The position numbers and the translations under genes were made by a program. The notes below the pieces were generated by a model. It made no database searches. It worked only from the letters and a program-made list of their open reading frames with translations, and had not been told where the DNA came from. DNA of 33,709 nt from Phycisphaerae bacterium (GTDB taxonomy: Bacteria > Planctomycetota > Phycisphaerae > Sedimentisphaerales > Anaerobacaceae): positions 1 to 33,709 of the forward strand of contig JAAYBV010000117.1 in NCBI GenBank assembly GCA_012744475.1, written 5' to 3'. The first letter of the stretch is position 1; each line of letters starts with the position of its first letter. Shown here piece by piece: positions 27,271 to 33,709 of this stretch.

Positions 27271-28167
27271 TCAGTCGCTACCGTGCTGCCGCCAGTAATC
27301 ATACTGAATCGCCAGCCAGTAGCCGATCACCGAGCCGATGGCCCCGAAGGCCACAAGCTGCACGGGCAGGACGGCGAAGATCGCGTGGGGAAAATACACC
27401 GCCGGCAGGGCCTCCGCGAACTTCTGGATCGTGTCGGATCGGTAGTAGGCCATGGTGGCAAAAGGGAGCACGAGGGCTGTGGTCAGGATGGTCCAGGCAT
27501 AGGTCAGATCGAAGAACTTCTTGACGACGAACCCGGCCACAGCAAAGGCCGCGATTCCGGCAAAGACAATCTGACCTCGCGGAGGCTGAGCGGCTGGTGT
27601 CTTGGCCGAGGTGGGCAAGCCTTGCGCCAAGACCCCGATGAAGAAGTTGGAGAGAAGAACTGCCACGACCAGGGCGAGTAGACCGATAACCGCCGCGTTG
27701 GATTTGAGGCAGTTCTGAAGTTTGGCAATGCCAGGCTTGGAGGTCTGATTGGCACTGATGCACTGGGCGACCACAACACCGGCAAACCCGGCCGCGACGA
27801 TCAGCAGCCAGTAGACCGGTTCGAACAGCAGGGACCGGACAACCTCCTGCCTTGCCTGAGCGGTGGCATGCGATTGGGTAAGAGACAGCATCGGCCCGGA
27901 ACGAATGGCCCACGCCGCCAGGCCGAACGGTACCGCGAGAATGCCGATCTCGCGGCCGTGAGGCCAGGCCACGAAGAAGCTGATAGCGCCGACGGCAAAA
28001 CTCAGAGCCAGAAGCAACAGAGTGCCGACGAAACCGATGTCGCTCGACCGGACGGGGGACATGGGATCGTCCGGAGCCGCCAGAGGCCAGGCGAAAACGC
28101 CGATGACCACGATGCCCAGTGCAATGACTGCGCCGATGCGCAACTTGTTAATCCAGGACAACTCCAT
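27271..28167 (-). CDS. Eight-helix membrane protein of unknown function
   Basis: I do not recognise this 298-residue protein. It has about eight hydrophobic segments (near 10-30, 44-68, 74-90, 113-136, 157-181, 199-217, 222-241 and 258-287). A polar loop with many prolines lies at 184-199, and the C-terminal tail is YDYWRQHGSD. There are few charged residues inside the helices and no transporter or enzyme motif I can name. The ATG at 28167 is chosen because AGGAG lies eight bases upstream; the frame extends 39 codons further back, but that part is not protein-like. A candidate promoter lies shortly upstream. It stands alone between csrA and the cold-shock gene. Confidence 0.8.
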   Translation of the reverse strand: MELSWINKLRIGAVIALGIVVIGVFAWPLAAPDDPMSPVRSSDIGFVGTLLLLALSFAVGAISFFVAWPHGREIGILAVPFGLAAWAIRSGPMLSLTQSHATAQARQEVVRSLLFEPVYWLLIVAAGFAGVVVAQCISANQTSKPGIAKLQNCLKSNAAVIGLLALVVAVLLSNFFIGVLAQGLPTSAKTPAAQPPRGQIVFAGIAAFAVAGFVVKKFFDLTYAWTILTTALVLPFATMAYYRSDTIQKFAEALPAVYFPHAIFAVLPVQLVAFGAIGSVIGYWLAIQYDYWRQHGSD

Positions 28168-28192
28168 AGTTACATCTCCTAAGGCTGTGCTG

Positions 28193-28221
28193 AGGTTATC
28201 ACCGAAGTGCCGTTGCGTCAA
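28193..28221 (-). promoter_or_regulatory. Possible promoter for the membrane protein gene
   Basis: On the minus strand TTGACG and TAACCT are 17 bases apart, about 25 bases before the start codon. The -35 box is good (five of six), the -10 box poor, so this is tentative. Confidence 0.38.
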
Positions 28222-28360
28222 CCTCGGTTTGGCGGGCGGAGCGGTGTACCGGGACGGGACTGTCACAGCAGGGCATCCGCCCAAAGGGGATCACAGGCCG
28301 GCCCGCGATATCCGAGCGGAGGCTGCGTCAGTGTAGCGAAGAGGACGGGCAGGATGCTCC

Positions 28361-28529
28361 TTTGCATTTTTTTTGCGTTTTTGCCGTCATTTTTATTGGC
28401 CAGAGGACGTCGCGGCGATAGCATGGCACGCATGTGAAGGTGTATGCTTTCTTCCCTCGAAGTCTACCCCTTTTTCACAAGCAGAGGGAAAGCGCATTAC
28501 AGGCCCGCTGGGCCTAAGGAGAAGAGCAA
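28361..28529 (+). promoter_or_regulatory. T-rich tract and long leader of the cold-shock gene
   Basis: The gap 28168-28529 has no gene. It begins with the minus-strand promoter region; 28361-28397 is strikingly T-rich in this GC-rich genome. About 130 bases of possible 5' leader then end in AAGGAGA before the GTG. Long leaders are known for cspA-type mRNAs, but no specific fold was worked out here. Confidence 0.35.
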
Positions 28530-28733
28530 GTGGGTACAGGCACGGTAAAATGGTTCAACGCGGATAAGGGATACGGATTCATCACTCCGGATGATGGCGG
28601 CGACGATCTGTTCGTGCATCATTCCGAAATCAGGACCGAGGGCTACGCCACCCTGGACGAGGGCCAGAAGGTGGAGTTCACGGTCGGGCAGGGCAAAAAG
28701 GGCCCGTGCGCGACCAACGTGATCCCCGGCTGA
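28530..28733 (+). CDS. Cold-shock domain protein (CspA family)
   Basis: This 67-residue protein is a single cold-shock domain. RNP1 is seen in KGYGFITP and RNP2 in DLFVHHSEI, and the start [13 protein letters not shown] is typical. Such proteins bind single-stranded RNA or DNA and melt mRNA structure. GTG is the start codon, with AAGGAGA eight bases upstream. The gene is monocistronic, with a long leader before it and a strong terminator after it. Confidence 0.96.
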   Translation: MGTGTVKWFNADKGYGFITPDDGGDDLFVHHSEIRTEGYATLDEGQKVEFTVGQGKKGPCATNVIPG

Positions 28734-28758
28734 TTGTCAGCAAGACTCCAGAGTCTGG

Positions 28759-28788
28759 AAGGCTCTGCTTTGCGGCAGGGCCTTTTTC
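28759..28788 (+). terminator. Rho-independent terminator of the cold-shock gene
   Basis: A 10-bp stem (28759-28768 with 28775-28784, one G-T pair) closes a TTTGCG loop and runs into TTTTTC. It lies 26 bases after the stop codon. A small AGACTC/GAGTCT dyad precedes it. Confidence 0.88.
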
Positions 28789-28901
28789 ATTTCCGGCGCA
28801 TCACGTCTTTCGATTCCCGCTCACGCTGCCTCAGATGGAAATGGACATTCCCGGGTTGAGTGTCAGTGAACAGTCTCGTGTCCTTCTGAAAGGGGATATC
28901 C

Positions 28902-29095
28902 ATGATTGCGCCGCGCACGTTCTCGGCGCAGGCAGCAGAAGTTCAGATTCTCCGGCTGCACCTGCTGTAGGATAGACCGATCCCGGAGATCTACGAGCGC
29001 TACCAGCTCAACCGCAACGTCTTCTATCGCTCGCAGAAGGAGTTGCTCGACCATGAGACTGCCGCCTTCGGGCGGGCGGACAACGGCGCCACAGG
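28902..29095 (+). pseudogene. Remnant of an IS3-type OrfA transposase (interrupted and truncated)
   Basis: Reading from the ATG at 28902 gives FSAQAAEVQILRLHLL, then an in-frame TAG at 28968-28970, then DRPIPEIYERYQLNRNVFYR and SQKELLDHETAAFGRA. This matches the helix-turn-helix N-terminus of IS3-type OrfA transposases (pattern ILRLHL...P.SE.C..Y.L.PNVFYRWQKEL). The similarity fades after about 29095, and the normal coiled-coil part and OrfB are missing. AGGGGAT still precedes the ATG. No terminal repeats or target duplications were found. The rest of the 28789-29295 gap holds nothing recognisable. Confidence 0.7.
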
Positions 29096-29295
29096 GTCGG
29101 AATACGCGAAGGTCCCTGCAAGGGCACAGGGGGAGGGGCCGCAGTTCAAGTGGGAGAAGCTCTCCAGGCGAGCCCGGACCTTGTGCATTCGGATTCACAC
29201 TTTCGTCCGGTGGCGGGACCGATTAGAATCCCCCGGTTCTTCGGAGACGTCCGAACGGGTGCTGCAAGGCCTTGCTGGAGCGCAGATAAACCGCG

Positions 29296-30543
29296 ATGTA
29301 TGCGTTAGGAGCCATTCTCGTCTCGTTGCTGGTCCTGGTGGTGCTGCTGCGATTCCGAGTCAAGATCGGTCTGTCGCTGGTGGTGGCTGCCGGCGTGCTG
29401 GCGATCCTGCTCGGCGTGACGCCACAGGCGATGTGGGCGCAGTTGGTGGACGAGTGGACGAACAAGGCGCTGACACAGACGACTCCTTATCTGTTCGTGT
29501 CGCTGACTTCCCTGCTGCTGCTGGTCAACGTCGTGGGCGAGGCAATGGGGCAGATCGGGCTCTCGTCGCGTCTGGTGCCGGCCATGCAGGGGCTGTTCCG
29601 CAGCCGTCGGGTGGCGCTGGCGGCAATTCCGCTGATGATGGGGATGCTGCCGACGCCGGGAGGCATCATGCTGTCGGCGCCGATGGTGCGCGAAGCCGGG
29701 GACAAGATCGGTGTTGACCGCAGTCGCCTGGCGGCGATCAACTTCTTCTTTCGTCATCAGTGGGAGCCGGTCTGGCCGCTGTTCCCGGCGATCCCGCTGA
29801 TCCAGGGCATGCTGGGCGTCTCCGCCGGACGGCTGCTTGGTCATCACATTGTCCTGACCGTCGCGGGAATCGTCAGCGGCATCGTGTTTCTGCTGCTGGC
29901 TGGGATTCCCCCTCGGCAGCGCGAACACATGGAGGCCAGGGCCGGCCTTCGCTCGCACACGAAGGACTTCGTGCATGCCTTCTGGCCGATTGCGTTCACG
30001 GCGATTCTGTACGTCGTGCTGGATGTGCCGCCGGCGATTGCGATCTTCCTGGCGATTCTCGGCCTGCTCCTGCTACATCGCGTGAGCGTCCGACGATGGC
30101 CCGGCATCTTCAAGGCGGCCAAGGAGCCGGACATGGTCCTGCTGCTGTTCGGGGCACTCTGGTTCAAACTGAACCTCGAGGCCGGCGGCGCGGTTCCCAA
30201 TGTGGTGGGCTTCTTTGCCCAGCTCCACATGCCCGTGGCCTTGATCGTGTTCTTGCTGCCGTTCCTGGTGGCCGCCAGCACGGGCGTAACGATGGGCACG
30301 GTGGCGATCACCTATCCGTTCCTGATGGCCTACATCACGCAAGGGGGGCAGACGAACCTGGGGCTGGAAACGCTGGCGTTTGCGGGTCTGCAATTCGGTC
30401 TGTCGATCAGCCCGATCCACCTGTGCCTGGCGCTGTCGGCCAGCTACTTCGACACGCCTTTGGCACGCATCATCCTCCGCGTGTTGCCGCCGGCGCTGTG
30501 CATCGCGGCCGCCGGCTTCCTGATGGCGTTCTTTGCCCCTTGA
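29296..30543 (+). CDS. DUF401-type multi-spanning membrane transporter
   Basis: The 415-residue protein is almost entirely hydrophobic, with about ten or more membrane helices from residue 3 to the end. The layout resembles the DUF401 family of the ion-transporter clan (relatives of GntP and anaerobic C4-dicarboxylate carriers). Motifs include PTPGGIMLSAP (119-129) near the first half's re-entrant loop, RHQWEPVWPLFPAIPL, and a second-half STGVTMGTVAITYP with GLSISPIHLCL. The two halves look like an internal duplication, as in that clan. The substrate is unknown. No strong ribosome site is seen before the ATG. It ends 12 bases from the convergent lipoprotein gene. Confidence 0.82.
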   Translation: MYALGAILVSLLVLVVLLRFRVKIGLSLVVAAGVLAILLGVTPQAMWAQLVDEWTNKALTQTTPYLFVSLTSLLLLVNVVGEAMGQIGLSSRLVPAMQGLFRSRRVALAAIPLMMGMLPTPGGIMLSAPMVREAGDKIGVDRSRLAAINFFFRHQWEPVWPLFPAIPLIQGMLGVSAGRLLGHHIVLTVAGIVSGIVFLLLAGIPPRQREHMEARAGLRSHTKDFVHAFWPIAFTAILYVVLDVPPAIAIFLAILGLLLLHRVSVRRWPGIFKAAKEPDMVLLLFGALWFKLNLEAGGAVPNVVGFFAQLHMPVALIVFLLPFLVAASTGVTMGTVAITYPFLMAYITQGGQTNLGLETLAFAGLQFGLSISPIHLCLALSASYFDTPLARIILRVLPPALCIAAAGFLMAFFAP

Positions 30544-30555
30544 GAGGGCGACGAC

Positions 30556-31329
30556 TCAGCGGATGCGGATCGAGCCGACGTTCGTGCGGAGCGTGACGTC
30601 TGCCTCAGCGTTGCCGAGTGTGGCTTTGATGGATTTCTGGATCTTCCCGGTGATGGTCAGTGGCCGGTCGGTGTCGATGGAGCCAACGTTGACGGTGGCG
30701 GCCAGGCGTGCGGACATCTCGGTTGGGCCCGTGAGGTCCACGTTGCCCACATTGGTGGCGGCAGTGATGTCGAGTGCGGCAGGAGCGTCCGCCGCATACG
30801 CCGCATGGATATCGCCCACATTGGTGTGAAGATCGGCGTCGCCGCGCAAGTCGGTGCAGCGAATGGCGCCAACGTCTGTCTTGGCGGCCACGCGATCGCT
30901 GAAACCCGTCACCTGGATGTCGCCCACATTGGTGGTGCAGTCAAGAGCCAGGCGAGCGGGGGCCGTGATGGTGAAGTCCACCGCAAGCTGGTTGCGGCCG
31001 AAGTCCGACGGCTTCTCCGCCTTGATGACGAGGGTCCGGCCGGAGGGCTCGGCGACGACCTGTACCTCGCTGACGAGGGCCTCCGCCTCTTCCTCCGTCT
31101 TGGCCTTGACGGTGATCTCGGCGGTGACCTGTACCTCGCTGACGTCGGCGCTCTGGAGCGTGATGGTTCCCACGTTGGTGCGGACATCCAGGCCGGTCAC
31201 GTCCGCCACGGGAACGGTCAGGTCCTCGGTTCGCTGGGCCTTGGCCCGATAGTCGTTGCCCACGTTGACACAGCATCCGACGAAAAGCGCCACGAATACG
31301 AGCGTGCCGACAAGACTGATTCTGGCCAT
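30556..31329 (-). CDS. Exported DUF4097-like beta-repeat lipoprotein with TNVG repeats
   Basis: The 257 residues start with a signal stretch (about 3-18) ending VGCC, a likely lipobox with C19. The mature part is a beta-helix-like DUF4097 fold. A short motif recurs: TNVGTI at 51, TNVGDI at 133, TDVGAI at 151, TNVGDI at 169, TNVGNV at 192, VNVGSI at 213 and TNVGSI at 249. Each marks a turn of the solenoid, with steps of 18-23 residues in the central part. DUF4097 proteins are often envelope proteins of unknown role or putative adhesins. The gene has its own candidate promoter and is flanked by a convergent transporter gene and a divergent asnA. Confidence 0.83.
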   Translation of the reverse strand: MARISLVGTLVFVALFVGCCVNVGNDYRAKAQRTEDLTVPVADVTGLDVRTNVGTITLQSADVSEVQVTAEITVKAKTEEEAEALVSEVQVVAEPSGRTLVIKAEKPSDFGRNQLAVDFTITAPARLALDCTTNVGDIQVTGFSDRVAAKTDVGAIRCTDLRGDADLHTNVGDIHAAYAADAPAALDITAATNVGNVDLTGPTEMSARLAATVNVGSIDTDRPLTITGKIQKSIKATLGNAEADVTLRTNVGSIRIR

Positions 31330-31394
31330 ATGAGTATCTCCCGTCTGAGGTTAGTCTGGAACCAATACAATTCTGTAGTCGCTGCCGGCGGGCG

Positions 31395-31423
31395 ATTATT
31401 GCATCTGAATTTGAGGTTTTCAA
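31395..31423 (-). promoter_or_regulatory. Promoter candidate for the DUF4097-like gene
   Basis: On the minus strand TTGAAA and AATAAT are 17 bases apart, with five of six matches each, about 65 bases before the start codon. It lies back to back with the asnA promoter candidate. Confidence 0.52.
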
Positions 31424-31442
31424 GGCAGAAGCTCGTTTTGCT

Positions 31443-31471
31443 TTGACCTCGCGACGGGTCCCCGGTATGGT
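31443..31471 (+). promoter_or_regulatory. Promoter candidate for asnA
   Basis: TTGACC and TATGGT are 17 bases apart, ending about 50 bases before asnA. The -35 box matches five of six positions and the -10 box four. Confidence 0.5.
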
Positions 31472-31521
31472 CTGAGACCGTTACTGAGGGGGAGTTGACC
31501 GGAAAGACGTGGGAGGTTTCG

Positions 31522-32562
31522 ATGCCTGAGCTGATTTTGAACGGTGAGTACCGACCCATTTTGAACCTGCGGCAGACGGAGCAGGCCATCAAGTTCGTCA
31601 AGGACTTCTTCCAGGACCACCTGGCGGCGGCGCTGAATCTCCAGCGGGTCTCGGCGCCGCTGTTTGTGAGGAAGGGCTCCGGCGTCAACGACGACCTGAA
31701 CGGCATCGAAGCCAAGGCCACGTTCCGGATCAAGGACGACGGCTACAGCGAGGCCGAGTGCCTGTTCTCGTTGGCGAAATGGAAACGGATGGTGCTGGCC
31801 GATTACGGGTTCGGTCCCGGCGAAGGGCTGTACACCGACATGAACGCCATCCGGCCGGACGAGGAGTGTCTGGACAACCTGCACTCGGTCTACGTCGATC
31901 AATGGGACTGGGAGCGTGTCATCCACGACAGCGATCGAACCCTCGACTTTCTGAAGGCTATTGTCCGGGCCATCTACGCGGTGCTTCGCCAGACCGAGGC
32001 GGTTGTCTGCGAGCGTTATCTCCACATCGAGCCGATGCTGCCGGAAGAGATCGCTTTCGTGCATGGCGAAGAGCTATTGGAGCGCTGGCCCGATCTGGGG
32101 CCGCGCCAGCGGGAGGACCGGATCGTACAGGAGCGAGGGGCGGTCTTCGTCATCGGCATCGGCGGCGAGCTGGCCGATGGAACCCTGCACGATGGGCGCG
32201 CGCCGGACTACGACGATTGGGTGACGCCGACAGGCAGCCGCACCCGGGGGCTCAACGGCGATATCCTGCTGTGGTATCCGCTGTTGAACCGGGCGTTCGA
32301 GATCAGCTCGATGGGGATCCGCGTCGATAAGAACAGTCTGCTGCAGCAACTGGAGATTCGCGGGGCCCTGGAGCGGCGGCAGTACGAGTGGCACAAGCGC
32401 CTGCTGGCGGGCGATCTGCCCTTGAGCATCGGCGGCGGCATCGGCCAGTCGAGACTGTGCATGTTTTTCCTGCGCAAGCTCCACGTCGGCGAGGTCCACG
32501 CCAGCGTCTGGCCGGCGGAGATGGTCGCCAAGTGCCGTGCGGCCGGCATCACGCTGTTGTAG
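31522..32562 (+). CDS. asnA: Aspartate-ammonia ligase (asparagine synthetase A)
   Basis: AsnA makes asparagine from aspartate, ammonia and ATP via an aspartyl-adenylate, using a class II tRNA-synthetase-like fold. The 346 residues are slightly longer than the E. coli enzyme (about 330). Family segments are visible: TEQAIKFVKDFFQ and LNLQRVSAPLFV at the N-terminus, GLYTDMNAIRPDE, VDQWDWERV, and the C-terminal motif 3 region LPLSIGGGIGQSRLCM with the conserved Arg. The ATG at 31522 has GGGAGG five bases upstream, so an earlier start at 31495 is rejected. A hairpin follows the gene, shared with the convergent coiled-coil gene. Confidence 0.95.
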   Translation: MPELILNGEYRPILNLRQTEQAIKFVKDFFQDHLAAALNLQRVSAPLFVRKGSGVNDDLNGIEAKATFRIKDDGYSEAECLFSLAKWKRMVLADYGFGPGEGLYTDMNAIRPDEECLDNLHSVYVDQWDWERVIHDSDRTLDFLKAIVRAIYAVLRQTEAVVCERYLHIEPMLPEEIAFVHGEELLERWPDLGPRQREDRIVQERGAVFVIGIGGELADGTLHDGRAPDYDDWVTPTGSRTRGLNGDILLWYPLLNRAFEISSMGIRVDKNSLLQQLEIRGALERRQYEWHKRLLAGDLPLSIGGGIGQSRLCMFFLRKLHVGEVHASVWPAEMVAKCRAAGITLL

Positions 32563-32588
32563 TCCGCCCTCAGTCCCGTCCGAACACC

Positions 32589-32623
32589 AAATAGAAAAGG
32601 GGATGGCTTTCGGGCCATCCCCT
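32589..32623 (-). terminator. Hairpin terminator between asnA and the coiled-coil gene
   Basis: A perfect 10-bp stem (32598-32607 with 32614-32623) closes a 6-base TTTCGG loop. On the minus strand it runs into TTTTCTATTT, a good tail for the coiled-coil gene; on the plus strand it may also stop asnA transcripts. Confidence 0.8.
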
Positions 32624-32656
32624 CGACTGTTCCGTACCTGTGATGTCGTGCGCCGG

Positions 32657-33709
32657 TCAGGGCAGTGGGATCTGCTCGGGCTGGGCCTTGGAACTCTTGA
32701 TCTCCGCCGGAACCAGGGCGCTGTTGCTGTCGGTCTTTTGCTGCAACTGCTCGATGGCCGAGAGAAGATCCTCGGTCTGGCTCTCGCTGCTGCTCTGCAT
32801 TTCCTGGATTCGCTTTTGCAGGCCGGTCTGAGCGTCTCTCAACTGGACGAGCGAATCGCCCAGAGACTGCACGTCCTGGCGAACCGTCTCCTCGAATTGG
32901 GCCTGTCGCTGCGACTTCGCATCGAGCAGAGTGTTCAGATCGTTGAGGCTGCTCTGCAGGGTCCCCTGAAGCTTCATGACCCGCTGTTCGAGCGAGGCGA
33001 TGCCCGTGGCCATTGCTTCGATGTTTGCCTGTGCGGCGTCGAAGCGCGTCAGCCATTCCTGCTGGCCTTGGGCGATCTCGGTGAGTCTGGCGACCAGTTC
33101 CTGGCGGTTGGTTTCGAAGGCTCGTTCGAGCTTGCCCTGATTCTCGCCGACCTGGACAACGTCACGAGCGACCTGCGTCGCCGTGGCCGTGATGGTTTCA
33201 AGGTGGCCCTGCACCTGCTGCTGGCCCTCGGTCACTGTCGAGAGCTCCGCGGCAATCGCCTGTTGGCCGGCCTGCAAGGTCTGGGCCTGCTGCACCTGGC
33301 TATCATGTCCGGCCAGGACATCCAGTGCCACCTGCGCGGTCGTTGCACCGATCGTGCCGAGGCTGTCTCGAATCTGCTGCTGGTCCTGTGCGGCGGCGTC
33401 GAGTCTGGCAACGACCTGCTGTTGGTTGGCCTGGATTGTCTGCGTCTGTCCGGCCTGAACTTCACTGACGGTCAGGACGTCGAGAGCGGTCTGCGTCGTG
33501 GTGGTGGTGATCGTGTCGAGACCGTCTCGGATCTGCTGCTGGTTCTGGGCCGTTGCGTCGAGCCTGGCGACAAGCTGGTGTTGGTTGGCCTCGATTGTCT
33601 GCGTCTGTCCGGCCTGGATTTCACTGACGGTCAGGACGTCGAGAGCGGTCTGGGTTGTGGTGGCTGTGATCGTATCGAGACCTTCTCGGATCTGCTGCTG
33701 GTTCTGTGC
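32657..33709 (-). CDS. Gln-rich coiled-coil repeat protein, C-terminal part (5' end outside window)
   Basis: The frame is open from the right edge to the stop, giving at least 350 residues, with no start needed inside the window. The sequence is almost all helix-forming (Gln, Ala, Leu, Thr, Glu, Asp) with heptad spacing and no Cys, Pro or Trp in the core, apart from one Trp, so a long coiled coil is expected. The part nearest the edge consists of 53-residue repeats (LDVLTVSEIQAGQTQTIE, then QLVARLDATAQNQQQIRDGL). Towards the C-terminus the repeat decays into a plain coiled coil (RVMKLQGTLQSSLNDLNTLL, RIQEMQSSSESQTEDLLSAI) and a short polar end with EQIPLP. The pattern recalls methyl-accepting or filament-like proteins, but no known domain is recognised. 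A signal or membrane anchor could lie beyond the edge. Confidence 0.82.
   Translation of the reverse strand, partial: AQNQQQIREGLDTITATTTQTALDVLTVSEIQAGQTQTIEANQHQLVARLDATAQNQQQIRDGLDTITTTTTQTALDVLTVSEVQAGQTQTIQANQQQVVARLDAAAQDQQQIRDSLGTIGATTAQVALDVLAGHDSQVQQAQTLQAGQQAIAAELSTVTEGQQQVQGHLETITATATQVARDVVQVGENQGKLERAFETNRQELVARLTEIAQGQQEWLTRFDAAQANIEAMATGIASLEQRVMKLQGTLQSSLNDLNTLLDAKSQRQAQFEETVRQDVQSLGDSLVQLRDAQTGLQKRIQEMQSSSESQTEDLLSAIEQLQQKTDSNSALVPAEIKSSKAQPEQIPLP
33207..33709 (-). repeat. 159-bp tandem repeats within the coiled-coil gene
   Basis: The markers TCTCGGATCTG (33684 and 33525, with TCTCGAATCTG at 33366), TTGGTTGGC (33581 and 33422) and TCAGGACGTCGAGAGCGG (33631 and 33472) recur at exactly 159 bases, 53 codons. 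Units 33366-33524 and 33525-33683 are closely alike, 33684 onward starts another, and 33207-33365 is a diverged copy. More copies probably lie past the window edge. Confidence 0.85.

Noticed and set aside
27232-27681. Plus-strand frame with a decent ribosome site (AAAGGGAG) starting MRAGRKKGIV
   Set aside because: Most of it lies antisense to the membrane protein gene, and the composition is shadow-like (Arg/Gly/Asp-rich) with no known motif. A short leader peptide cannot be excluded but is unsupported.
30657-31187. Repeated CCCACATTGGTG-like words that could suggest a DNA repeat or array
   Set aside because: They are the codons of the TNVG protein repeats, unevenly spaced and diverged; there are no spacers of constant length, so no CRISPR or DNA-level array.

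Overview
The window is a GC-rich bacterial chromosome segment that most resembles Planctomycetota, probably the Phycisphaerae/Sedimentisphaerales side. This rests on the LamG/discoidin protein at the left edge (its 'HDVYFGT...YYWRVDEVN' and 'DDMESYTDD' modules are typical of that group), the M56 sensor carrying carboxypeptidase-regulatory-like domains, the secreted GH127 enzyme and the GC-biased codon use. It is ordinary chromosomal DNA with little mobile material; the only trace seen is a decayed transposase start near 28.9 kb.

Layout. 1-2.3 kb: a large secreted-type adhesion/carbohydrate-binding protein, cut by the window edge or shifted in frame near its start. 2.5-7.6 kb, plus strand: an HD-domain hydrolase, a PpiC-type lipoprotein isomerase, acpS, mnmG and a radical SAM protein; the last three overlap. 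hisA lies convergent to them. 8.4-12.9 kb: an apparent ribonucleoside/ribose utilisation operon with an exported nucleoside hydrolase, ribokinase, a ribose-type binding lipoprotein and a double-ABC ATPase, but no permease gene. 13.0-14.0 kb: an M50 (site-2 type) protease with C-terminal zinc ribbons.

14.07-18.15 kb is the most interesting block. A near-consensus promoter precedes two genes and a strong hairpin follows them. The first gene is an ETF beta and alpha subunit fusion. The second is an ETF-quinone oxidoreductase (FixC-like) fused to a FixX-like domain with eight cysteines, where ordinary ETF-QO has four. The beta part also carries a DGDTAQV segment of the kind found in electron-bifurcating ETFs. 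Together they look like a two-gene version of EtfABCX/FixABCX.

18.2-21.9 kb, minus strand: a BlaI repressor and a BlaR1-like M56 protease whose extracytoplasmic part is not a beta-lactam sensor. Two TACAAATGT operators overlap their promoter. 22.1-24.0 kb: citrate synthase and a nitroreductase. 24.0-26.4 kb, minus strand: a secreted GH127 beta-L-arabinofuranosidase-type enzyme. 26.7-28.2 kb, minus strand: csrA and an unrecognised eight-helix membrane protein. 28.5-32.6 kb: a cold-shock protein with a clear terminator, the transposase remnant, a DUF401-type transporter, a DUF4097-like lipoprotein with TNVG repeats (minus strand), and asnA. 32.66 kb to the right edge, minus strand: the C-terminal part of a Gln-rich coiled-coil protein built on 159-bp tandem repeats.

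All product assignments come from reading motifs by eye; no database search was run.
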